Source of the DNA: a virus
IMG/VR virus record: IMGVR_UViG_3300022910_000007
Location: 1 to 47,341 of that record
Reading direction: 5' to 3' (one strand)
DNA: 47,341 nucleotides
Shown here: positions 18,028 to 26,735 of the stretch, piece after piece
Layout: each line of letters opens with the position of its first letter
Position numbering within the stretch: the first letter of the stretch is position 1
Program-made: the position numbers and the translations under genes
Notes under the pieces: generated by a model
Told to the model about the DNA's origin: nothing
Databases searched by the model: none
Seen by the model: the letters and a program-made list of their open reading frames with translations, nothing else

Positions 18028-18335
18028 AGACATTGAATCTTTGCATGACACCTGTCTGCGGCTATCTTGAAATTGAGAAAGTTGCTGAAGGTGTTTCAGG
18101 TTCAGGCGAAGAAAATAATTATCAGTTAGTGATTGACTTCCTACAAACTCAAATAACTTTAACTGAGGCGCAGATTGAAGGTGAAAATATTCAATTCGAT
18201 GTATCTGCATTAAATGAAAACTTTGAATATACTGGAAAGATATATGATGCTAATGGTGATTTAGTAACTATAACTATTGGCGAAGATGAGTTTGATTGCG
18301 TAAAATTTAAAACAGTTGTGAATGTTTCTTATTGA
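18009..18335 (+). CDS. Small hypothetical structural-region protein (108 aa)
   Basis: The first 20 residues of this 108-aa protein are rich in cysteine (MPCCCIKTLNLCMTPVCGYL). The rest is an acidic beta-type domain (VIDFLQTQITLTEAQI, YTGKIYDANGDLVTI). It resembles small accessory virion proteins encoded in this region of Bacteroidota phages, but no family can be named with certainty. It overlaps both neighbours. Confidence 0.55.
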   Translation: MPCCCIKTLNLCMTPVCGYLEIEKVAEGVSGSGEENNYQLVIDFLQTQITLTEAQIEGENIQFDVSALNENFEYTGKIYDANGDLVTITIGEDEFDCVKFKTVVNVSY

Positions 18336-18747
18336 AATGGTATTGCTTGCTTCAGCAGTAACGATATTTCTAAACTACTGTATTGGAAAACCAGCTGGTG
18401 ATTTCTCGCCCTATGAAATATTTTCCAGCTATACAGTATGGCTATCTATTCGCAGACTTAAAAACGTAGGTCTTTATGATCAATACTCAGAGCAATACCA
18501 TGACAACTTGCAACGGGTGAAAACGAAGTACGAAGTTATAAGTCTGAAGAATGATTTTAAGAAGATGCTGTACAATGCAGCCGACTCGTATTTCACTTGG
18601 GAAAGGGCAGTTGGGATGTGTCCTATCTGTAGCGGTTTTTGGATTTCATTGATAATTGCTATCTTAGCTACTGGTAATATCTTACATATAATTGAAATTG
18701 TTGTATTTTCACATATTATTATTAGGATTGCAAATAAGTTATTATGA
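18322..18747 (+). CDS. Membrane protein with CxxC motif (141 aa)
   Basis: This protein has an N-terminal hydrophobic helix (LLASAVTIFLNYCI) and a C-terminal pair (FWISLIIAILATGNILHIIE, then a final helix). A CPICSGFW motif lies directly before the second helix, reminiscent of DUF1360-type small membrane proteins, in which CPxCxGFW precedes a transmembrane helix. A membrane protein between connector and scaffold genes is odd for virion assembly. It may act on the host membrane or be a passenger in the operon. It overlaps the next gene by ATGA. Confidence 0.6.
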   Translation: MFLIEMVLLASAVTIFLNYCIGKPAGDFSPYEIFSSYTVWLSIRRLKNVGLYDQYSEQYHDNLQRVKTKYEVISLKNDFKKMLYNAADSYFTWERAVGMCPICSGFWISLIIAILATGNILHIIEIVVFSHIIIRIANKLL

Positions 18748-19247
18748 CTGACCTCGTTAAACTATACAACCCTGCTAATGCCGCTGGACTTACACCAGAT
18801 CAGGTTGCAGGGCTTCAGAAACTTACTGACAGCGAATTGAAAGAACTTGCAAAGGCTTACCCGAATGTAACAATGCAACGGGCTTACTTGTTAATAATTG
18901 ATACCCGTAAATCACCAGATAAGCAACTACCGACATTATCAAGTTTTGAGAACTTGTATAATCTCAGGACTAAGAATAATATGAAAAGTTATGTAGCTTA
19001 TAACTTTAAAGGATATAAAGCACCGAATAAAACAGTAACTAATAAAGGCAAATCAGTTAAGAAAAAAGTCGAAGTGCTTGATTTAAGTGATGCTGAGTTA
19101 TTGACATTACCAGGATTTAAATCAATACCAGTAACGAGTGTACCTGTTAAGAAAGTAGGAAAGGTGCTTGACAGGGTAAAGGCCGATGCTGATACGGCCG
19201 CAAAGAAAGAGGCTAACATTCTATCATCCGAAATAAAAACCCAATAA
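18744..19247 (+). CDS. Hypothetical protein (167 aa), possible capsid assembly accessory
   Basis: The N-terminal half of this 167-aa protein is helical (GLTPDQVAGLQKLTDSELKE) and the second half is basic and low in complexity, with KKVEVLDLSD and a KVGKVLDRVKADADTAAK helix. It directly precedes the scaffold and capsid genes and is coupled to the upstream membrane protein by ATGA. I do not recognise a family. Confidence 0.55.
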   Translation: MTDLVKLYNPANAAGLTPDQVAGLQKLTDSELKELAKAYPNVTMQRAYLLIIDTRKSPDKQLPTLSSFENLYNLRTKNNMKSYVAYNFKGYKAPNKTVTNKGKSVKKKVEVLDLSDAELLTLPGFKSIPVTSVPVKKVGKVLDRVKADADTAAKKEANILSSEIKTQ

Positions 19248-19250
19248 TAT

Positions 19251-20129
19251 ATGCCCAAACACATTCAGGATATTTTAATCGCCGCTGGCATCCCGGCTGA
19301 AGATGCTGAAAAGATTGACTCGCTACCTGAAGCTGATCAGGCAACTTTCGATTCAAAGCCTTATATGGATAAGGTGAAAGAAAGTTATAAAACACAATTC
19401 CAGAATGATCCTGAATTTTTTACTGACCTTACTTTAGAAAAACTACCACCTGCTGTTAAAAAGAAAGTGGAATCAGCTCAGTATGGCAGGGCTGCAAACG
19501 TAATGCGTGATAAGTTTCTGAAAGGTTTGGGTATGAGCGATGCCGATATTGCTGACTTAACTGATGAGCAACGTGAGAAGTTAGAGCAATTCATTCCAGC
19601 AGTTACAGAGAAGTATGCAAAGACTAAAGCTGGTGATAAACAACTTCAGCAAGATTTAATTGAAGCTCGCAAGAAACTTGAAGGCTATGATGGATATGAG
19701 GATAAAATAAAAGTGAAGTATGAGACTGAATCGAATCAAAAGATAGCTGCTGCAATATTCAGAGCTAATTTGATCGGTGAACTTTCCCGCATACCGGGTC
19801 TGAAAATATCAGCTTCAGATATTGCTAAAACTGCTGATGAAATTGTTAATAGTAAATATGCTTTCGAAAGGGTTGGTGATTTCGGAGTTGAATTGAGACA
19901 AAAGGCAAACCCTCAGATGAAAGTTTTGAAAGATAATTCGTCGCATGAATTAACTTTGTCAGAGGCGTTACTTGAAATAGCGAAGGAAAGAAAATGGGTT
20001 GAGGAAGAGCAAGAGCAGAAGAAAGGTGGCGGTACGATAAAGATTACGCCGGACAAGAACGGAGCCTTATCAATGGTTCCACCACATTTGCAAGATCGAA
20101 TAAGTAGTAAAATAGGGGCTGCGAAGTAA
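19251..20129 (+). CDS. Putative capsid scaffolding protein
   Basis: The 292-aa protein is highly charged and almost entirely helical, with long coiled-coil regions (residues 110-170). Its glycine/basic C-terminal segment (KKGGGTIKITPDKNGALS) ends just before the capsid gene. Scaffolding proteins of HK97-fold phages have this composition and position. No protease motif is visible in it, and I see no separate prohead protease gene nearby. Confidence 0.7.
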   Translation: MPKHIQDILIAAGIPAEDAEKIDSLPEADQATFDSKPYMDKVKESYKTQFQNDPEFFTDLTLEKLPPAVKKKVESAQYGRAANVMRDKFLKGLGMSDADIADLTDEQREKLEQFIPAVTEKYAKTKAGDKQLQQDLIEARKKLEGYDGYEDKIKVKYETESNQKIAAAIFRANLIGELSRIPGLKISASDIAKTADEIVNSKYAFERVGDFGVELRQKANPQMKVLKDNSSHELTLSEALLEIAKERKWVEEEQEQKKGGGTIKITPDKNGALSMVPPHLQDRISSKIGAAK

Positions 20130-20249
20130 GCACCAAACAATTGCCACGCACAGGCTCACAGGCATAAATTTCGTTCCAAGTGAACTAAAAAACGTAGAGG
20201 ATCAGGAGTGATCTTAAACACTATTTAATCACTTTAAAAACGAAAAATT
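20130..20249 (+). promoter_or_regulatory. Leader of the major capsid gene, promoter candidate and RNA hairpins
   Basis: The 120-base leader includes TTG (20141-20143), 21 bases, then TAAATTTC (20165-20172), close to the Bacteroidota TTG/TAnnTTTG arrangement. Downstream are two perfect small hairpins: GTTC/GAAC at 20173-20185 and GATCA/TGATC at 20200-20213, the latter presenting GGAG in its loop. Blocks AGGCTCACA (20152-20160), CGTAG-GG, CTTAAA and TATTTAAT are shared in the same order with the leader at 12504-12632. Confidence 0.5.
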
Positions 20250-21359
20250 ATGCCTTTTGGACAAGTTGGTGCGTATGCCTGTAGAGACCTACAAACCAAA
20301 TTAATAGAACATTTCGGAGCCAACGCAGCAGAGTTCAGAACACTCGGCTCAATCGGACTTCTGAAATTCCTTACCTCCCCTCAAAATACACGGGGCTTCC
20401 GTAAGATAGACGTTGAATCAATTCCAGGTAAAAAACGTGGAGTTGCAATGTTAATTGATAATCCTTTCTGCTTTGATATTTGTTCCCTTTCTGCTGATTG
20501 TAACACAACCAGAATCGAGAATGATAACCCAGCCCAGGAAGTAGTTTTTGATTTAACCGGCCCTGAGTATCGTGTTTGCGATACTGCTTCAGGTGAATCT
20601 GGTTCGTCTCCTGCCGTTCTTACTTTCTCTGAAGAGGATTTAATGCGTTATTGCACAGAGACAGACACAAGCTATATCACCCGTCAAATCGCACGTTACA
20701 ACAAGCGTTTCATTGAATCTCTTGATCAGCGGATCTTCGAGGTTCTTTCAGCTCAGGTTGGAACTAACGGTGCTGGTGATTCTGTAACGAATCTGAAGTT
20801 CTTTACAACTAACGCTGATACTGGTCAGTCAAACTTGAACGCTACTGCGGTTTTCTTCCTGAATCAATTCTGGAAAGATGCTGCTAATGACGGACAGTTT
20901 GCATTGATCGGTGGACAAACTCTTGCTATGATCGCTGAGTTTAAAAAATGGCAGGGTCTGAATGATATGGGTGTTGATCTTAGAAATATCAACGAAGAAA
21001 TTCCTTTCATTTATTATGATCGTAATTCAGACGGTGAGCTTGGTTTGCATGACTTCCTTCAAATTGCTCCTGGTGCTGCTCAGTTAGTTACCTGGAATAT
21101 GTTTAAAGGTGAGAAACGCAGGTCAGTAACTGATCTTTATACGCATGATACGTTTATTGATCCTGCAACTGGTATCGAGGTTGATTACCGTTGGTATTTT
21201 GATTACAAGTGCGGCAAATGGACTTATGAGCCGTTCTTGTTTGCAGAATTAGCGGTTAATGCTCCGGGTGGTTGTGGAGAGAATCTGGAAGGGGTTAACG
21301 GTATTGTTCGTATTCACGATTGCTCTGATACTTCAGGTGCAGTTTGTGAATCAGTTTAA
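20250..21359 (+). CDS. Major capsid protein
   Basis: The 369-aa protein follows the scaffold gene, has its own structured leader and a strong terminator behind it, and has the size of an HK97-fold capsid subunit. Features that fit are a RFIESLDQRIFEVLSAQVG spine-like helix near residue 152 and an FALIGGQTLAMIAEFKKWQG segment near 220. The C-terminal WYFDYKCGKWTYEPFLFAEL near 310 is like the P-domain strands of Bacteroidota phage capsids. The protein is cysteine-containing, and no N-terminal delta domain is apparent; the scaffold is a separate gene. Confidence 0.85.
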   Translation: MPFGQVGAYACRDLQTKLIEHFGANAAEFRTLGSIGLLKFLTSPQNTRGFRKIDVESIPGKKRGVAMLIDNPFCFDICSLSADCNTTRIENDNPAQEVVFDLTGPEYRVCDTASGESGSSPAVLTFSEEDLMRYCTETDTSYITRQIARYNKRFIESLDQRIFEVLSAQVGTNGAGDSVTNLKFFTTNADTGQSNLNATAVFFLNQFWKDAANDGQFALIGGQTLAMIAEFKKWQGLNDMGVDLRNINEEIPFIYYDRNSDGELGLHDFLQIAPGAAQLVTWNMFKGEKRRSVTDLYTHDTFIDPATGIEVDYRWYFDYKCGKWTYEPFLFAELAVNAPGGCGENLEGVNGIVRIHDCSDTSGAVCESV

Positions 21360-21365
21360 TTAAAA

Positions 21366-21426
21366 CTCCCCGTTTGTCTTTAATAGTTAACAAAGGGGAG
21401 AGCAATTAGCTTTCCCCTTCTTTTTA
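21366..21426 (+). terminator. Terminator after the capsid gene, with a competing upstream stem
   Basis: GGGGAGAGC (21395-21403) pairs with GCTTTCCCC (21409-21417) around AATTA, with one wobble pair, and is followed by TTCTTTTT: a clear intrinsic terminator. Just upstream, CTCCCCGTTTGT (21366-21377) can pair with ACAAAGGGGAG (21390-21400), which would use the same GGGGAG and prevent the terminator. The upstream arm begins seven bases after the capsid stop codon. Confidence 0.8.
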
Positions 21427-21432
21427 AAGAGT

Positions 21433-21813
21433 ATGTCAATAAATATTCAGCAGGTTCCAAATGCTCCGGGTGGGTATAGTTTAACCGGGAAGAAAATAAT
21501 GGTTCACGACCAGACGGCTCCTTTAGCTACGTCAACTGTCATGGTCAATGCTACTTCGTTAGGTGGGGGCGGAGGAGGTGGATTAGTTTCAAGGTACTGG
21601 AAAGAGGCTGATGCGGATATGCTGGCTGGTTCAAACGATATTCAAAATAATGATCTGATAGGAGCTACTGAATTACATGAAATATCTGTGAATAAAGTTT
21701 TAGAGTATTTAGACGAAGATTTCACTTTCGACGATGTTACGGGAACGATCACACGAACTAATATTTGGTTCGCTGGTGATAAGATGGTTGCAAAATTCAA
21801 ATTAGCAATATGA
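21433..21813 (+). CDS. Putative tail fibre accessory protein (126 aa)
   Basis: The N-terminal segment of this 126-aa protein (SINIQQVPNAPGGYSLTGKK) is followed by a glycine run of seven (residues 44-50) and a C-terminal beta region (TFDDVTGTITRTNIWFAGDK). Glycine-hinged short proteins upstream of fibre genes are frequent. It begins just after the capsid terminator and overlaps the fibre gene by ATGA. The role is inferred. Confidence 0.55.
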   Translation: MSINIQQVPNAPGGYSLTGKKIMVHDQTAPLATSTVMVNATSLGGGGGGGLVSRYWKEADADMLAGSNDIQNNDLIGATELHEISVNKVLEYLDEDFTFDDVTGTITRTNIWFAGDKMVAKFKLAI

Positions 21814-24800
21814 AAAAAATATTATTATTTATATTGATTGCTGCTTATATAGATGCGTCAGGGCAGTTCCCAGGTACTCAGTCAATGGCAAACGCATCGA
21901 CCAAGTTATTAGTTAATGGAGGCCTGGAAGCCAAACGAGGTATCATAAATGGCGTCTTTACTGATACGACTACAGCAAACGCCGATCACATTGACTTCTA
22001 TAACGGAGCGCAAATTTATACAAGGTCAGATCGTAATTTTTGGTTGCGTGATTCTGTTTTGAATATGTGGATCAGGATGGCTAAGTTTAGTGAGGTTGGT
22101 GTTGCTGGTGCAAACATCTACAACTCAAACGGGATTTTAACAGGGGATAGGAATTTATCAGGCTTAAATAATACTTACTACTTGCAGTTTGATAGCCTCA
22201 ATGCTTTTCTTGTTAATAGAGACGGGCAACAAAGAATTTATATGAACAGCTTAGTTACCAGAATTAATTCACCTGATAATACTCAATACATAGGCACAGA
22301 GGATGATTCTTCTTATGTGATAGCCGATGCAAATAATATGATATGGAAAACAGACAGTACATTAAGTAAAAAGAAAATTTCATATTATGAAAACATTAGA
22401 AGTACGTTTAATCAATATACGCTTGTAGATAAAGGCTATGTTGATAGTGTTTCTGGTGGGGGAGGGTTAAGCGGATTAGATACCTTAACAGCAAGAACAA
22501 ATATTTGGGATGTAGTACAGAATAGCGGTGGTACAACTTATAAATCTACGAGACAAATAGTTTACAACGTAAAAGACTTTGGAGCAACGGGAGACGGGGT
22601 TACGGACGATCAACCATTCATTCAGGCGGCTATAGATGGTTGCCATGCGGGAGGTGGTGGTGTTGTTTATTTCCCCAATGGTATTTATATTATTTCAGGA
22701 GCAGCAGACGGTAACGGGAATCAATTACATATTCCTTTAAGTTCGTACTCTGCGCCTGATACGGCAGTTACTATTGAGTTGAGAGGTGAAACATCACCTG
22801 TTCCATTTTCGAATCCTTTTGCTGATGCTGGGTCTGCTTTACCTCCGTTAACAGGGGCTATTTTAAAAAGTACATTATTGAGTAATACAAGCATTTTGGG
22901 GTCAGACCTTGAATCTGTTTCTTGGGGGGCGTTTAATTTCTGTAACGTAGTTATTAAAAACTTGACATTTAGAGTAAGAAGTAAAACAGGATTAACTCAT
23001 GTTGCTCCACAGGGAACGGGTATAAACGGAGAAGGGATGGCTTATGTGCAAGTAGATAATGTAATGGTAGATACAGAAAGCCCAAGAGATTCAACCGTTT
23101 CTCCAAATTCAACATCAAGAGGAATTGTATTCCCTACTGTAAATAATTTTGTCCAAAACAACATTACAAATTCAATCATTATTGGGCTGTATAAAGGGTT
23201 TATAGTAGGTGAGCATTCAAAAGCCAATAATGTTATGATTGACGGATGTTATTATGGACTTGCAACTCATAGCGCATCCGATAATCATCTCATTGCAATA
23301 GAACAAATAGGAATTTACCGAACTAAATATAACATTCAAATAAACGGCACTCACTATATCAACATAGGTAATGCAATGTTTGAAGACCATTTGTCTGGTA
23401 GTGAGTGGTTCGTAAATACAGCAGATATTGACGAACCTTCTCCGGGTTCTTCTTTTGGATCTATCGGCTATCATAGAGTTATTTCAGGCTCAGGTGCAAA
23501 TAATACAATTACGAGAACAAATTCCTCTGGTTCTAATATTTCAACTTATCCGGCAGTTAATGGCCCTACCTATGTTTCTGGATATGGTAGGGGCTTAATG
23601 GAGAATCTTACACCCGCCGCACTTGCTGCCTATGATTTTAAAGCCGTAGGGAATGCTGGCAATATGCTTGTAGGTTCGGCAAGCAGCACTTATGCAGGTC
23701 TTGGAGCTATAACAGCTAATGATGCTTTTATATACACTCCTAATGCAGGGGATATAACATTAATGGCAACTAATTCGACGAGTAAAGTAAAATTTGCAAC
23801 AGGAGGAACGGGATTGACTGGGTATATTGATGGGAATGGGTATCACTATTCATCTTCTACGCAAGCGGCAAGAATGGGGTCACTTAGTGGTTATCCCGGT
23901 TTGTGGTTAGGCTCAGGAGCTAATTCGCCAAATTTTGCAAACTACGCTATACTACAAGATGGGCCTAATGAGCAGACGGTTTTTAACGGTACGGGTTCTG
24001 TTCCTTCTATAAATTTCAGGTTAAACAACGGAGCTACAAACACTTTTTTATATAAAGGGGACAGGTCTGGTTTTGGATTTGCTAATACCGGCACTCCGTC
24101 TGCATTGATACACGCAGCAGCTTTAGGAAGTACTTCGGCGGGTACAGCTCCTTTTAAGATGACAACATCAGGCGCAGCTTTATTAGCCACTCCTGAAGCA
24201 GGAGCAATGGAGGTTTTAGTTGATAGCCTTTACTGGACAGGGAATAGTGGAACACGATATAAAATTTATCCGCAAGGAGGAAGCGTTACAGCAGACGAAG
24301 GCATTACTGCTAATACATCAACTAATGTTCAGCTTGGCAGCACATCAAATTCCGGAGTACCATTTTCATCAACAAGATATATAAATACTGGATCAAATAC
24401 TTTAAGAATTAGAGGGTCTTCTTCTTCTCAAACATTACAAGCAGAAAATACTAGCACAGGAGTTGCAATAAGATCAGAAGCAATAGGAAGTTCAGCGACA
24501 TTTGTTACTACTCCGGCAAGCACAAATACAGGAGTGCCTGTTATAAATTTAAGCATTGCATCAACAGGAAGTGCAGCTAATAATTTTGGAGGTCACATAG
24601 CATGGGATATTGAAAACACAGCAGGCACAAACGTACAAGCCGGTTCTCTTGGAAAGAAATTATACGATGCTGTAAATGCTACGCTAACGACACAAGATTA
24701 CAATATAGGTATAAGTAAGGCCGTAACAGATACCTTATCAACAATGGGCGGTTATGTTAATCTAACAGAATCTTCAGCAACAAAATTTACCTCTACTACA

Positions 24801-25097
24801 ATAGCGAATAGTAAAATTCAAGGGGGATCAATACTTGTAACTGTTGAAGCAAATGACGGAACAGATTTTCAATCCAGAACGTTAAGATTTATTTGGACTG
24901 CGGTAGCGAAAGCCGGAACGCTTACAATAACAATCAGCACTCCTGAAGAAGTTGCTGCGGTTTCTTCTGGTACTTTAACCTGTACGATCACAGCAGTAGA
25001 TGCAGGAAGTGGTGTCTTAGACTTTAAAGCAAATGCGGTTAGCTCATTAACGCAAACAACATTAAGAGCCACTTATCAAACCTTTAAAAACTTCTAA
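21810..25097 (+). CDS. Tail fibre/tailspike with pectate-lyase-like helix and N-terminal signal peptide
   Basis: This 1095-aa protein probably binds or degrades host surface glycans. From about residue 252, VKDFGATGDGVTDDQPFIQA and then a GGGGVVYFPNGIYIISG segment are the classic start of a right-handed beta-helix of the pectate lyase 3 family, common in tailspikes. The following 300 residues are beta-helix-like, and the C-terminal third is a Ser/Thr/Ala-rich fibre. The N-terminus, MKKILLFILIAAYIDASGQ, has the form of a Sec signal peptide, which is unexpected for a cytoplasmically assembled fibre. It is coupled to both neighbours (ATGA upstream, two bases to the next ATG). Confidence 0.8.
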   Translation: MKKILLFILIAAYIDASGQFPGTQSMANASTKLLVNGGLEAKRGIINGVFTDTTTANADHIDFYNGAQIYTRSDRNFWLRDSVLNMWIRMAKFSEVGVAGANIYNSNGILTGDRNLSGLNNTYYLQFDSLNAFLVNRDGQQRIYMNSLVTRINSPDNTQYIGTEDDSSYVIADANNMIWKTDSTLSKKKISYYENIRSTFNQYTLVDKGYVDSVSGGGGLSGLDTLTARTNIWDVVQNSGGTTYKSTRQIVYNVKDFGATGDGVTDDQPFIQAAIDGCHAGGGGVVYFPNGIYIISGAADGNGNQLHIPLSSYSAPDTAVTIELRGETSPVPFSNPFADAGSALPPLTGAILKSTLLSNTSILGSDLESVSWGAFNFCNVVIKNLTFRVRSKTGLTHVAPQGTGINGEGMAYVQVDNVMVDTESPRDSTVSPNSTSRGIVFPTVNNFVQNNITNSIIIGLYKGFIVGEHSKANNVMIDGCYYGLATHSASDNHLIAIEQIGIYRTKYNIQINGTHYINIGNAMFEDHLSGSEWFVNTADIDEPSPGSSFGSIGYHRVISGSGANNTITRTNSSGSNISTYPAVNGPTYVSGYGRGLMENLTPAALAAYDFKAVGNAGNMLVGSASSTYAGLGAITANDAFIYTPNAGDITLMATNSTSKVKFATGGTGLTGYIDGNGYHYSSSTQAARMGSLSGYPGLWLGSGANSPNFANYAILQDGPNEQTVFNGTGSVPSINFRLNNGATNTFLYKGDRSGFGFANTGTPSALIHAAALGSTSAGTAPFKMTTSGAALLATPEAGAMEVLVDSLYWTGNSGTRYKIYPQGGSVTADEGITANTSTNVQLGSTSNSGVPFSSTRYINTGSNTLRIRGSSSSQTLQAENTSTGVAIRSEAIGSSATFVTTPASTNTGVPVINLSIASTGSAANNFGGHIAWDIENTAGTNVQAGSLGKKLYDAVNATLTTQDYNIGISKAVTDTLSTMGGYVNLTESSATKFTSTTIANSKIQGGSILVTVEANDGTDFQSRTLRFIWTAVAKAGTLTITISTPEEVAAVSSGTLTCTITAVDAGSGVLDFKANAVSSLTQTTLRATYQTFKNF

Positions 25098-25099
25098 TA

Positions 25100-25669
25100 A
25101 TGAGAATAATAACCATATTGATTTTTATTATTATGAGCCTTTCGTCTAAAGGTCAGGCGTATGAAATCTATAAGGTTTCTTATTACTCAAATGGGTATAA
25201 TGATACAACATTTGTAAGGAATGATAGTGTTTTTAATAGAGTACCTGGGGGTGGTTATCAATTTAATTATAAAAGACCTTTTAAAACATTCGTTACCACT
25301 TCTCAAATAACAGGTTTTGAAAACGTAAGCAACACAAGTGATCTATCAAAACCAATTAGTACAGCAACACAAACAGCGTTAAATACAAAGATGAATATTT
25401 GGTTTGCAGCAGATGCGCAGGCAAGTGATAGTTATGTAATTACTCTTAGCCCTGTTCCCGCTTCATATACAACAGGAATGATGATAGTGTTTAAGGCTAA
25501 TACCGCAAATACAACCGGATGTACAATAAATGTAAATGGGCTTGGCGCAAAGGACATAACAAAACGAGTAAGCACAGCACTTTCAACAGGCGATATTTTA
25601 CAGAATATGCTTTGTTGGTTGGTATATGATGGAACGAGGTTTATAATTCTTAATCCGGTAGTAAATTAA
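25100..25669 (+). CDS. Tail-fibre-like protein with signal peptide (189 aa)
   Basis: The N-terminus (MRIITILIFIIMSLSSKGQ) looks like a cleavable signal peptide. The rest carries elements familiar from phage tail fibres: DLSKPISTATQTALNTK and a C-terminal domain with SYTTGMMIVFKANTANTTG and CTINVNGLGAKDI. It follows the large spike gene by two bases. It could be the second fibre subunit or a secreted adhesin-like product. The signal peptide makes the usual virion role uncertain. Confidence 0.65.
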   Translation: MRIITILIFIIMSLSSKGQAYEIYKVSYYSNGYNDTTFVRNDSVFNRVPGGGYQFNYKRPFKTFVTTSQITGFENVSNTSDLSKPISTATQTALNTKMNIWFAADAQASDSYVITLSPVPASYTTGMMIVFKANTANTTGCTINVNGLGAKDITKRVSTALSTGDILQNMLCWLVYDGTRFIILNPVVN

Positions 25670-25672
25670 GTC

Positions 25673-25978
25673 ATGCCAGGACTACCATCATTTAAAGATT
25701 TTCTGCAAGGTCTAAAAGACGATGTTAAAGGCACGATTATGTATGTAGCTTTTATTGCAATAGTTGTTCTGTTTGGAATATTAAGGTCTTCAGATAAGGA
25801 TAAGACTGCAAAACTTGAAAAACAAATTGCCGATTGTAATACAAATTCAAGAGCAAATGCCTTTACTTCAAAATCAGAGAACGATCAGTTAAGGGGTCAG
25901 ATAGTAGAATTAATTGGGGGATTCAATGAATTAAAAGGACAAATGAAAACTTTAAAAGATTTAGGAATTATAAAATGA
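25673..25978 (+). CDS. Membrane-anchored coiled-coil protein, possible inner-membrane spanin
   Basis: The 101-aa protein has one transmembrane helix (residues 21-36, IMYVAFIAIVVLFGIL) followed by a charged coiled coil (KLEKQIADCNTNSRANAFTS and the helix after it). That is the form of a Rz-type i-spanin, inserted in the inner membrane with a periplasmic coiled coil. It overlaps the next gene, a lipoprotein, by ATGA, so the pair could form a two-component spanin. A separate u-spanin-like gene at 27023 makes the assignment uncertain. Confidence 0.5.
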   Translation: MPGLPSFKDFLQGLKDDVKGTIMYVAFIAIVVLFGILRSSDKDKTAKLEKQIADCNTNSRANAFTSKSENDQLRGQIVELIGGFNELKGQMKTLKDLGIIK

Positions 25979-26724
25979 AATACATCTGCCTACTAATACT
26001 GATTTCTTGTAACTCATCTTCAGATAAAAAGATGATCGATAAAGTCACCCATTCATCTTTTGTTGATTCAGTTTCCAAGATCGTTGATAGTATTAATACT
26101 GCTATGGATGATTTTAAGGAAGTCGCAAACTTTGCCATAGATGCCAAAGCGCAAATAAAAGATTTGGAAGAAAGAAAAGCATTAACACAGGCACAAGTTG
26201 AAAACGAACCAACTTATTTATCAATGATGCGGTCTGAAGATTACAAACCCGTTGATGATAAGGACAAAGAAATTTACCGACTAACTCAGAAAATTAAGGA
26301 ATATGAAAGGGAAATAGCGAAGTTAAAGAATAGACTTTTTTACGATAGTATGTCGAAGGTTAGTCAGAATTACGACCAAGTTCCAAACGAGATAAAGCCA
26401 GATGATAAAAGTTTAATTATTACTTTGAATAAGAAACTCAGGGGTGACGGTGATATATCTGAGCAAGGTGTTTCAGTTTGGATAATGAAGTACACTAAGA
26501 AGGCTAAAAAGCAGTTTAAGGGCTATGATAATTGTCAATTAAAAGACTTAAATTTATTAGATGCAAAAGAGGCTAACTATTATAAAGGGCAGTATTTTTT
26601 CAACGATATAGAACCTGGAGAGTATTTAATAAAGGTTTGTGCTTTATATGGAAACTGGATGGTAATTAATAAGAAGGATTATAAACAGGAGATTGAAATA
26701 TTAATGTCTCCTCCTATTCAATAA
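25975..26724 (+). CDS. Putative lipoprotein with coiled coil
   Basis: This 249-aa protein has a very short signal and lipobox (LISC, lipidated Cys at residue 12) followed by NSSS. The middle is a long charged helix (residues 60-125). The C-terminal part looks like a beta domain with a GEYLIKVCALYGNWM segment. It is coupled by ATGA to the membrane coiled-coil protein before it and lies in the lysis region. An o-spanin or other outer-membrane lysis role is possible, though it is larger than typical o-spanins. The carboxypeptidase-regulatory-like C-terminal strand pattern is only a guess. Confidence 0.5.
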   Translation: MKYICLLILISCNSSSDKKMIDKVTHSSFVDSVSKIVDSINTAMDDFKEVANFAIDAKAQIKDLEERKALTQAQVENEPTYLSMMRSEDYKPVDDKDKEIYRLTQKIKEYEREIAKLKNRLFYDSMSKVSQNYDQVPNEIKPDDKSLIITLNKKLRGDGDISEQGVSVWIMKYTKKAKKQFKGYDNCQLKDLNLLDAKEANYYKGQYFFNDIEPGEYLIKVCALYGNWMVINKKDYKQEIEILMSPPIQ

Positions 26725-26735
26725 AAATTAAAACT

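Noticed and set aside
23042-24190. Antisense ORFs in the tailspike gene
   Set aside because: They are shadows of the long + strand reading frame, with no start context of their own and no recognised domain.
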